From assembly GCA_039812845.1 (NCBI GenBank), contig JBDIBK010000108.1:1-13914 (forward strand): a stretch of 13,914 nucleotides of DNA, written 5' to 3'. A program made the translations under genes and the position numbers. Shown here one piece after another: positions 5,940-11,589 of this stretch. Under the pieces are notes generated by a model. It saw only the letters and a program-made list of their open reading frames with translations, did not search any database and was not told the DNA's origin. This DNA comes from JACTMJ01 sp039812845. GTDB taxonomy: Bacteria > Acidobacteriota > Terriglobia > Bryobacterales > Bryobacteraceae. Within the stretch, counting starts at the first letter, position 1; every line of letters begins with the position of its first letter.

Positions 5940-7340
5940 ATGAATAAGTTCCTCGAAGCCATTGCCAATGTGTTCCGGGTGCCGGATCTGCGGAACCGCA
6001 TTTTGTTCACGCTTGCGCTCCTCGCCGTCTACCGGCTGGGGGCGTTCGTGCCGACACCCGGCGTGAACACCGCCGCATTGCAGGATTTCTTTGAGCAGAA
6101 TCGGGGCAGTGTCTTTGGAATGCTCAGCCTCTTTTCCGGCGGCATGCTGGAGCGGCTCACCATCTTCGCGCTCGGCATCATGCCGTACATCACGGCGTCG
6201 ATTATTCTCCAGTTGCTCACCGTCGTCGTGCCGACGCTCGAAAAGCTCTCGAAAGAGGGCGAACTCGGGCGGCGCAAGATCACCCAGTGGACCCGCTACC
6301 TCACGATCATCCTTTCCGTCGTGCAGTCCTTCGGCATCGCGATCGCGCTGCAGACAAGCGACGGCAATTTCGTCCTGAATCCGGGCATTGGGTTCATCCT
6401 GATGACGATTCTCACCCTGACCACCGGAACCGCGTTCATCATGTGGCTGGGTGAGCAGATTTCGGAACGCGGCTTGGGCAACGGAATGTCGCTGATCATC
6501 TTCGCCGGCATCGTGGTCGGGCTTCCCCACGCGTCCTACAGCGTCTGGGAGAACGTGTTCGTCACCCATAACTGGCCGCCATTGCAGGCGATCATCATCC
6601 TGATCGCCATGATCGCGGTGGTCGGGTTTATCGTCCTGGTGGAACGCGCCGAACGGCGGGTGCCGGTGCAGTATGCCAAGCGCGTCGTCGGCCGCAAGGT
6701 GATGGGCGGGCAGCAAACGCACATGCCCTTGAAGGTGAACGCGGGCGGCGTCATCCCGGTGATCTTCGCCAGTTCCATGCTTGCGCTGCCGCAGACCCTC
6801 ACCACGCTGCCGTGGGTGAAGTCAAATGAATGGCTGAGCGCCATTCTCGCCTCCATCGCCCACGCGGAACCCCTTTACGTGGTGGTCTTTGTCGCGTCGA
6901 TCATCTTCTTCTGCTTCTTCTACGTCTCGATCATCTTCAATCCGAACGAAGCCGCGGACAACATGCGGAAGTACGGCGGATTCATTCCCGGCATCCGTCC
7001 GGGGAAGAGCACGGCCGACTATCTCAACCGGATTCTAACGCGGATCACCGTGGTGGGCGGCATTTATCTGGCGATTCTCTGCTTGATCCCGGACATCATG
7101 ATCGCCGGAATTAAGCTTCAGCACCTGCCGCTGGTCGGCTCCTGGATCGATACGAATTTTCCGCGCTTTCTGCTGGATGGATTGGGCGTGCAGTTTTACT
7201 TCGGTGGAACGTCGCTGCTGATCGTTGTCGGTGTGGCGATGGACTTTGTCAACCAGGTGGAGGCGCAATTGATCATGCGCCACTACGAAGGCTTCACTCC
7301 GAAGGCGGGCCGCGTGCGCGGCCGCCGGAGCGTATTCTAG
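5940..7340 (+). CDS. secY: Preprotein translocase channel subunit SecY
   Basis: 466 residues, a little above the usual 430-445. SecY is the ten-helix membrane pore of the SecYEG translocon that exports and inserts proteins. Seen: the first helix ILFTLALLAVYRLGAFVPTPGV with the plug region after it, GIMPYITASIILQLL (helix 2), KEGELGRRKITQWTRYLTII, WLGEQISERGLGNGMSLIIFAGI, the cytosolic loop ERAERRVPVQYAKR, GGVIPVIFASS, NPNEAADNMRKYGGFIPGIRPG (the ribosome- and SecA-contacting loop), and the end GTSLLIVVGVAMDFVNQVEAQLIMRHYEGF. ATG 5940 gives MNKFLEAIANVFRVPDLRNRI, the family start; GTG 5904 lies inside a hairpin and adds no conserved residues. It heads the secY-adk-map-infA part of the operon. 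Confidence 0.98.
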   Translation: MNKFLEAIANVFRVPDLRNRILFTLALLAVYRLGAFVPTPGVNTAALQDFFEQNRGSVFGMLSLFSGGMLERLTIFALGIMPYITASIILQLLTVVVPTLEKLSKEGELGRRKITQWTRYLTIILSVVQSFGIAIALQTSDGNFVLNPGIGFILMTILTLTTGTAFIMWLGEQISERGLGNGMSLIIFAGIVVGLPHASYSVWENVFVTHNWPPLQAIIILIAMIAVVGFIVLVERAERRVPVQYAKRVVGRKVMGGQQTHMPLKVNAGGVIPVIFASSMLALPQTLTTLPWVKSNEWLSAILASIAHAEPLYVVVFVASIIFFCFFYVSIIFNPNEAADNMRKYGGFIPGIRPGKSTADYLNRILTRITVVGGIYLAILCLIPDIMIAGIKLQHLPLVGSWIDTNFPRFLLDGLGVQFYFGGTSLLIVVGVAMDFVNQVEAQLIMRHYEGFTPKAGRVRGRRSVF

Positions 7341-7434
7341 ACCGGTGCCCGAGGAACGTTTTCGCGGCTCTGGCTCTCCAATATTCTGGCTGTCTCCGGA
7401 AGCAAACGGCGCTCAGACGGAGATCCCCTTCGGC

Positions 7435-7456
7435 TTGGACGGTGAGGATCGTCCAG
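7435..7456 (+). repeat. 9-bp hairpin between secY and the adk core
   Basis: TTGGACGGT (7435-7443) folds back on ATCGTCCAG (7448-7456) around a GAGG loop, nine pairs of which two are G-U. It lies 23 nt before GTG 7480, the preferred adk start. If adk begins at 7480 this is a spacer hairpin like those at other junctions here; if it begins at 7345 it is inside the coding region. Confidence 0.35.
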
Positions 7457-7479
7457 CGCTTCCGGCAGAGAGCGGCGGA

Positions 7480-8277
7480 GTGATTGTGGTGCTGGGTCCG
7501 CCAGGGGCCGGAAAAGGGACCCAGGCGGGGCTCCTCAGCGAACGGCTCGGCATCCCGCACGTCTCTACTGGCGCGATGCTGCGAGACCGGATCCTGCTGG
7601 GGGACGATTTCGGCAAAGCGATCGCTGGCCGAATCGATTTTGGGCAGTTTGTGCCAGATAGCTGGGTCGAGCGGATGCTGGAGGAGCGGGTTTCGTTGTC
7701 GGACTGCCGGCACGGCGTCATCCTGGATGGCTATCCCCGCACGCTTCCTCAGGCGGAAGGGTTTTTGGAACGGATGTCCGGCGGCGACGGGCTTCCCGCG
7801 AGGCGGGTTTTTGTGGTGCGATTGAATGCCACCCCCGAGACTCTGGCCGCGCGCTTTGCCGGACGCCGGCAATGCTGCATTTGCCGATCGCTGTTTCACC
7901 TCCGCTACCAGCCTTCTCTGGCCGGCGAGCGCTGTGACCGCCCTGGGTGCGCGGGCGTTCTCGAGGAGAGGCTCGACGACAGGCCCGAATTTGTTGCGAG
8001 GCGTCTGGCCGATTTTGAGAGGCTCACCGCTCCCGTGACCAGCCTTCTTGAAAAGAGCGCGGCCGCGTTTGTTTCGGTGGATGCGGGCGACGGGAGCCCG
8101 GAGACGATTGTGGAGCGCGTGCTCTCCGGGTTTCGCGAATGGCGTCCGCGTTGCGAGACCGCAATTCCGCGAGGGGCTGACGGCGGGCAAGAGGAGCAGG
8201 GAAGCGGAGTAGATACGATAGCCGAGGGTTTGCCCCTCGAAACGGAAGCGATCCTGTCCCTTGGAGAACGATCGTGA
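7480..8277 (+). CDS. adk: Adenylate kinase, zinc-LID type, with unusual extensions (start uncertain; longest frame from GTG 7345)
   Basis: Catalyses ATP + AMP to 2 ADP in the cytoplasm. From GTG 7480 the protein is 265 residues, longer than the usual 210-220. The P-loop GPPGAGKGT is at residues 6-14, the AMP-site loop STGAMLR at 29-35, LDGYPRT at 82-88. Arginines 35, 87, 125, 129, 164 and 175 align with E. coli catalytic Arg36, 88, 119, 123, 156 and 167. The LID has Cys132-X2-Cys135 and Cys152-X4-Cys157, a likely zinc site. Odd points: Ala32 replaces the near-invariant Asp of STGDMLR, and about 45 residues after FREW match no Adk domain. GTG 7345, 4 nt after secY, would add 45 further non-family residues with weaker G/C bias at third positions. 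The TGA overlaps the map start by 4 nt. Confidence 0.88.
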   Translation: MIVVLGPPGAGKGTQAGLLSERLGIPHVSTGAMLRDRILLGDDFGKAIAGRIDFGQFVPDSWVERMLEERVSLSDCRHGVILDGYPRTLPQAEGFLERMSGGDGLPARRVFVVRLNATPETLAARFAGRRQCCICRSLFHLRYQPSLAGERCDRPGCAGVLEERLDDRPEFVARRLADFERLTAPVTSLLEKSAAAFVSVDAGDGSPETIVERVLSGFREWRPRCETAIPRGADGGQEEQGSGVDTIAEGLPLETEAILSLGERS

Positions 8278-9044
8278 TTATTCGAAAGACCGATCTTGAG
8301 CTTCTCAAAATGCGCCAGAGCGGATTGCTGGTTCACGATATTATCCGCACCTGCGCCGAAATGGTGGCGGTGGGCGTGTCCACCTGGGACCTCGAAGTGG
8401 TGGCCGAAAAGATGATCCAGGATGCGGGAGCCGTATCCGCATTCAAAGGCTATTACGTTCCCACGGCGGGGAGCAAGTACCCCGCGGTGCTCTGCACTTC
8501 CGTCAACGACGAGATCGTCCACGGGATTCCCAGCCGGAAACGCATCTTGAAGAGCGGCGATGTGGTGACCGTGGATACGGGCGTGCAGCTCGAAGGCTAT
8601 TTTGCGGATTCGGCGGTCACCGTCCCGGTGGGCGACGTGAAGCCGGAGGTGGCAAAACTCCTCGCGGTCACCCGCGAGGCGCTCGAGCTTGGCATCGCGC
8701 AGGCGAAGCCGGGGAACCGGCTCTTCGATATTTCCGCCGCGATTGAGCGGCACATCCACGGCAACGGCTTTGCGATCGTCCGGGAGTACGTCGGGCACGG
8801 CATTGGCACGAGGCTGCACGAAGATCCGCAGGTCCCCAATTATGTGGACCGGCGGAACGAGAATCCCCGTCTGAAGCCGGGAATGGTGCTGGCCATTGAG
8901 CCCATGGTGAATCTGGGCCACGCCGAATCGAAAGTGCTTTCCGATAAGTGGACCGCCGTCACCAAGGACGGTTCCTATTCAGCGCATTTCGAGCACACGG
9001 TGGCGATCACCGAGAACGGGCCCTGGGTGCTCACCCGCCCCTGA
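8274..9044 (+). CDS. map: Methionine aminopeptidase, type I
   Basis: 256 residues, typical of type Ia MetAP, which removes the initiator Met from new proteins. The dinuclear metal ligands are all present: Asp101 (VTVDTG), Asp112 (FADSAVT), His175 (YVGHGIG), Glu209 (LAIEPM) and Glu240 (HFEHTV). Catalytic His83 (IVHGIP) and His182 (LHEDP) are also kept. It starts at GTG 8274, overlapping the adk stop (GTGA), with GGAG at 8262-8265, 8 nt upstream. There is no N-terminal zinc-finger or SEC-C extension. Position between adk and infA is the standard arrangement for this cluster in many phyla. Confidence 0.98.
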   Translation: MIIRKTDLELLKMRQSGLLVHDIIRTCAEMVAVGVSTWDLEVVAEKMIQDAGAVSAFKGYYVPTAGSKYPAVLCTSVNDEIVHGIPSRKRILKSGDVVTVDTGVQLEGYFADSAVTVPVGDVKPEVAKLLAVTREALELGIAQAKPGNRLFDISAAIERHIHGNGFAIVREYVGHGIGTRLHEDPQVPNYVDRRNENPRLKPGMVLAIEPMVNLGHAESKVLSDKWTAVTKDGSYSAHFEHTVAITENGPWVLTRP

Positions 9045-9086
9045 CCGGGCGGGCGGGAAGAACGGAATTGGTTTTGGAAGGCATCG

Positions 9087-9371
9087 ATGGAGCGGGACCG
9101 GCCCATTGGCACGGAGGACGAGCGGCGGGATGCAAAGCCCGGCGAGAACGTGACTCCGGCCCGCGATCTCTACCGGGCGACGGTGGTCGAATCGATGCCA
9201 AATGCAATTTTTCGCGTAATGTTGGATAATAGAAAGGATATTGTCCTCGTTCACGCGTCGGGCGCGCGGCAGAAGAACTTTGTCCGTTTGCGTCCGGGCG
9301 ATCTCGTGGAAGTTTCATTGTCTCCCCACGATCCCGGCAGAGGAAGACTCCTGCGGGTGCTGAAAGGGTGA
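9087..9371 (+). CDS. infA: Translation initiation factor IF-1 with N-terminal extension
   Basis: 94 residues; IF-1 is normally about 72. The OB fold covers residues 27-94: ATVVESMPNAIFRVMLDN, VLVHASGARQKNFVRLRPGDLVEVSLSPHDPGRGRLLRVLKG. These match the IF-1 pattern G-V-E-LPNA-FRV, HISGKMRK-IRI-PGD-V-VELSPYDL-RGRI. The charged 24-26-residue leader (MERDRPIGTEDERRDAKPGE) is not part of the family. ATG 9087 has GGAAGG at 9076-9081, 5 nt upstream, so the extended start is well supported; GTG 9150 would give a near-standard length but has a weak ribosome-binding site. IF-1 binds the 30S A site beside S12 and helix 44. It follows map by 42 nt. Confidence 0.92.
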   Translation: MERDRPIGTEDERRDAKPGENVTPARDLYRATVVESMPNAIFRVMLDNRKDIVLVHASGARQKNFVRLRPGDLVEVSLSPHDPGRGRLLRVLKG

Positions 9372-9578
9372 CGCTTCGGCGGCATATCCTTCCCCGCGAG
9401 TCCGTTTTCGCGTGCGTGGGAGAAGGGGCGGCCGCCTCGGAACCGCCGAGAAGGTTCGCGGCGGGAACGGCGCTCATGAGGGCGCTTGGATCGGGAACTG
9501 GCCATTGAAGGCGTTCGAAGGAACGCGGCAATCCGGGCTTCAACGGAAGCGGGATGCCGCGAAATGGAGTGCGGAGTC
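9372..9578 (+). promoter_or_regulatory. infA-rpmJ spacer with four small stems
   Basis: No coding gene is supported in these 207 nt, apart from a frame running into rpmJ without family similarity. Four local inverted repeats occur in a row: CGCGA (9395-9399) with TCGCG (9408-9412); CTCGG (9436-9440) with CCGAG (9446-9450); GCGCTC (9470-9475) with GGGCGC (9480-9485, one G-U); and GCGTTC (9511-9516) with GAACGC (9521-9526). Each has 5-6 pairs and they are about 35-40 nt apart. Each alone is expected by chance in such DNA. No clear promoter boxes or T-run terminator were seen. Confidence 0.28.
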
Positions 9579-9692
9579 ATGAAGGTAAGAGCATCGGTAA
9601 AGAAACTCTGTGACAAGTGCAAGATCGTCAACCGCGAAGGCGTGGTGCGCGTGATCTGCACCAATCCGAAGCACAAGCAGCGGCAGGGTTAA
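9579..9692 (+). CDS. rpmJ: 50S ribosomal protein L36
   Basis: 37 residues, exactly the family length, and too short for most ORF filters on its own. The zinc ligands of the L36 ribbon are Cys11, Cys14, Cys27 and His32 in CDKC...VICTNPKHKQRQG. L36 is the smallest 50S protein, involved in late assembly around helix 89-91 region of 23S rRNA. ATG 9579 is chosen because it gives MKVRASVKKLCDKC; GGAG at 9566-9569 lies 9 nt upstream. In-frame codons back to 9486 add no conserved residues. rpsM starts 28 nt after the stop. Confidence 0.98.
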   Translation: MKVRASVKKLCDKCKIVNREGVVRVICTNPKHKQRQG

Positions 9693-9720
9693 TCCGAGAC
9701 AGGCTGAAGGAGCTAATTGA

Positions 9721-10101
9721 ATGGCGCGTATCGCAGGCGTAGATTTGCCACCCCGGAAGCGGGCCGAGATTGGATTGACCTACATTTACGGCATTGGCCG
9801 GGCGCGGGCGCAATCGATTCTGTACCGGGCGAATATTGACTTCAACAAGAGGATCGCGGACCTTACCGAGGAAGAGGCGAACAGCATCCGCCAGATCCTC
9901 GAAGAGGAAGGCGCGGTGGAGGGCGATCTCCGCAAGGAGGTGCAGCTCAGTATCAAGCGGCTGATGGACCTCGGCTGCTATCGCGGGCTTCGTCACCGCC
10001 GCGGTCTGCCCGTGCGCGGCCAGCGAACTCACACCAATGCGCGCACGCGAAAGGGTCCGCGCCGCGGCACCGTGGCCAACAAGAAGAAGGTCGGCAAGTA
10101 A
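9721..10101 (+). CDS. rpsM: 30S ribosomal protein S13
   Basis: 126 residues, usual length. S13 is in the 30S head, bridges to L5 and touches the P-site tRNA. The family start MARIAGVDLPPRKRAEIGLTYIYGIG is followed by a helix-hairpin segment, then RGLRHRRGLPVRGQRTHTNARTRKGPRRGTVANKKK, the conserved basic C-terminal tail. ATG 9721 has AGGAG at 9707-9711, 9 nt upstream. It opens the alpha operon part (S13, S11, S4, alpha, L17). In E. coli S4 represses from a pseudoknot before this gene; here the spacer before rpsM is only 28 nt, so any such site must be elsewhere. Confidence 0.98.
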   Translation: MARIAGVDLPPRKRAEIGLTYIYGIGRARAQSILYRANIDFNKRIADLTEEEANSIRQILEEEGAVEGDLRKEVQLSIKRLMDLGCYRGLRHRRGLPVRGQRTHTNARTRKGPRRGTVANKKKVGK

Positions 10102-10274
10102 TTTGGCGGGCACGGGCCCCTGCGGTATCGTCCGGCGGGGCTGCGGGCCTTAAGCCCATGCGGATCCGGAAAGTTCCGGTGTGCCCGCATCGGTGCCTGC
10201 CGGAAGGTCCCAGGCCGAGGGCGAAAGGCTTCCGGCGGTAGGGCGACAGTTCAGGAATCAGAATATAGGCAACC
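10102..10274 (+). promoter_or_regulatory. Structured rpsM-rpsK spacer, candidate RNA switch
   Basis: A 173-nt spacer without a supported gene. A nested hairpin can form: ATGCGG (10158-10163) with CCGCAT (10185-10190), enclosing CCGGA (10166-10170) with TCCGG (10175-10179) and a 4-nt loop. An alternative long-range stem, GCGGGCAC (10106-10113) with GTGCCCGC (10181-10188), is a perfect 8 bp and uses the same right-hand bases, so the two cannot coexist. A separate downstream stem pairs CTGCCGGAAG (10197-10206) with CTTCCGGCGG (10229-10238), with one G-U. The rpsK ribosome-binding site follows. S4 is the known repressor of the alpha operon in E. coli; linking it to this site is only an idea. Confidence 0.45.
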
Positions 10275-10679
10275 ATGGCGAAAGCAGCGAAAACTACCAA
10301 GAAGAAGACGTTCAAGAAGCGGGAAAAGAAGCACATTCCCGAGGGAGTGGTGCACATCCAGGCGACGTTCAACAACACCATCGTCACGATCACCGATCAG
10401 GTTGGAAATGCGCTTTCCTGGTCCAGCGCCGGCTCGCTTGGCTTTCGCGGTTCCCGCAAGGGAACACCTTTCGCAGCGCAGCAGGCCGCGATTACGGCCG
10501 CGAACAAGGCGAAGGAGTCGGGTCTCCGCACGGTGACCGTGGAGGTGGCCGGCCCCGGTTCCGGACGCGAATCCGCCATCCGCAGCCTGGCGACGGCGGG
10601 CCTCGACGTGCGCTCGATCAAAGATACGACGCCTGTACCCCACAACGGGTGCCGGCCGCCCAAGCGCCGCCGCGTCTGA
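10275..10679 (+). CDS. rpsK: 30S ribosomal protein S11
   Basis: 134 residues. S11 lies on the platform of the 30S subunit near the mRNA exit. The N-terminus is a Lys-rich tail (KAAKTTKKKTFKKREKKHI); the core shows GVVHIQATFNNTIVTITD, WSSAGSLGFRGSRKGTPFAAQ, and the S11 signature region VEVAGPGSGRESAIRSL, ending PHNGCRPPKRRRV. The Asn-Gly in HNGC corresponds to the site known to become isoaspartate in E. coli S11. ATG 10275 has only a weak ribosome-binding site (TAGG, 10266-10269), after a structured 173-nt spacer. Confidence 0.97.
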   Translation: MAKAAKTTKKKTFKKREKKHIPEGVVHIQATFNNTIVTITDQVGNALSWSSAGSLGFRGSRKGTPFAAQQAAITAANKAKESGLRTVTVEVAGPGSGRESAIRSLATAGLDVRSIKDTTPVPHNGCRPPKRRRV

Positions 10680-10877
10680 TCGCCGCGCGTTTCGTTGCCT
10701 GGGTATTTCAGTTTTGCGGGGGAGCGAGAGATCGCCCGCCCCCGCCCGATCCCGGGGCTGGTTCCGCCGTTTGCGGTTCCGGGCCACGGCATCACACCGC
10801 GAAGGCGGAGTTCGCAAGCAGGACGAAGGCCGGTCCGGCCGTAAACTGCACCGAAATTCGGTATAGGAGAGACATCT
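10680..10877 (+). promoter_or_regulatory. rpsK-rpsD spacer tiled with hairpins
   Basis: This 198-nt spacer has no supported gene. The main stem pairs GCGGGGG (10716-10722) with CCCCCGC (10739-10745), then GCGA (10724-10727) with TCGC (10732-10735) closed by GAGA (10728-10731), a GNRA loop; an asymmetric bulge separates the two. Smaller stems follow at 10764-10776, 10799-10815, 10828-10840 and 10850-10862. The last, ACCG with CGGT, ends just before the rpsD Shine-Dalgarno AGGAGA (10865-10870). The T-run lies before the main stem, not after it, so the stem is not a + strand terminator. Confidence 0.42.
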
Positions 10878-11510
10878 TTGGCAAGATATAGAGGACCCGT
10901 ATGCCGCCTCTGCCGGCGGGAGGGCACGAAGCTCTTCCTCAAGGGCGAGCGCTGCTACACCGAGAAGTGCGCGATCGAGAAGCGCAATTTTGTCCCAGGC
11001 CAGCACGGCCGGGACCGCCGCGGCAAAGTTTCCAACTACGGATTGCAACTGCGGGAAAAGCAGAAGCTGCGGCGCATTTACGGACTGCTGGAAGTCCAGT
11101 TGCGCAACATTTACGAGAAATCCAAGCACACCAAGGGCGTCACCGGCATGAACATGCTGTCCTTCATGGAAAGACGCCTGGACAGCATCATCTACCGGCT
11201 CGGAATTGCCTCCAGCCGCCCGCAGGCGCGCCAGATCGTCCGTCACGGCCACATCGCCGTCAACGGGAAGCGCGTGAATATTCCTTCCTACACCGTGAAG
11301 CCGGGCGATGAGGTTGCCGTGCGCGAAGGAAGCGCCAAGCATCCGACGATCCTTTCCAATCTGGAAGTCAGCGCCTCCCGTCCGATGGTGAGCTGGCTCG
11401 ATTTTGACCGCGATGCGTTGAAGGGCAAGGTGGCCGGCGAGCCCAAGCGCGAAGAGTTGGTTCAGATTCAGTTGAACGAGCAACTGGTCGTCGAGTTGTG
11501 CTCGAAGTAA
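10878..11510 (+). CDS. rpsD: 30S ribosomal protein S4, zinc-binding form
   Basis: 210 residues, usual size. S4 is a primary 16S rRNA binder that nucleates 30S assembly; in E. coli it also represses the alpha operon. Cys9-X2-Cys12 and Cys26-X4-Cys31 form the zinc site found in C-plus S4 proteins such as that of Thermus. The S4 RNA-binding domain is at about residues 98-160 (RRLDSIIYRLGIASSRPQARQIVRHGHIAVNGKRVNIPSY). The start is TTG 10878, giving MARYRGPVCRLCR, with AGGAGA at 10865-10870, 7 nt upstream; no ATG or GTG alternative keeps the conserved N-terminus. A TTG start in a ribosomal protein gene is uncommon and may lower its initiation rate. Confidence 0.97.
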   Translation: MARYRGPVCRLCRREGTKLFLKGERCYTEKCAIEKRNFVPGQHGRDRRGKVSNYGLQLREKQKLRRIYGLLEVQLRNIYEKSKHTKGVTGMNMLSFMERRLDSIIYRLGIASSRPQARQIVRHGHIAVNGKRVNIPSYTVKPGDEVAVREGSAKHPTILSNLEVSASRPMVSWLDFDRDALKGKVAGEPKREELVQIQLNEQLVVELCSK

Positions 11511-11526
11511 ATCGTTGTGCCGTCTT

Positions 11527-11564
11527 GCGTGACGCCCGTCGCGCCTGCGCGCCCGGCGTCACGC
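11527..11564 (+). promoter_or_regulatory. Perfect 10-bp inverted repeat between rpsD and rpoA
   Basis: GCGTGACGCC (11527-11536) and GGCGTCACGC (11555-11564) are exact reverse complements. The 18-nt centre can extend the hairpin with GCGC (11541-11544) pairing with GCGC (11549-11552) around a 4-nt loop. It lies 16 nt after the rpsD stop and 12 nt before the rpoA Shine-Dalgarno. No T-run follows on the + strand, so it is not a canonical terminator. It could be an attenuator, an RNase III-type processing site, a stabiliser, or a protein-binding dyad in DNA. It is the longest perfect inverted repeat I found in the cluster spacers. Confidence 0.55.
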
Positions 11565-11589
11565 TCGCGAACCGAAAGAGGACTTGCAT

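Noticed and set aside
5889..6722. 277-codon - strand frame opposite secY
   Set aside because: His/Asp/Arg-rich composition typical of the antisense of a membrane protein; no motif and no credible ribosome-binding site.
7905..8921. 338-codon - strand frame opposite adk and map
   Set aside because: Antisense shadow of two well-supported enzymes with complete active sites.
9486..9578. Longer form of L36
   Set aside because: L36 is 37 residues in nearly all bacteria and ATG 9579 gives exactly that, with a Shine-Dalgarno at 9566-9569.
10711..10745. rpsK-rpsD hairpin as an intrinsic terminator
   Set aside because: The T-run is before the stem on the + strand; on the - strand the stem is followed by A residues only, and no - strand gene ends there.
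10251..11483. 410-codon open frame on the - strand across rpsK and rpsD
   Set aside because: It is antisense to two clear ribosomal protein genes and shows no family motif; GC-rich codon bias of the + strand genes commonly opens the opposite frame.
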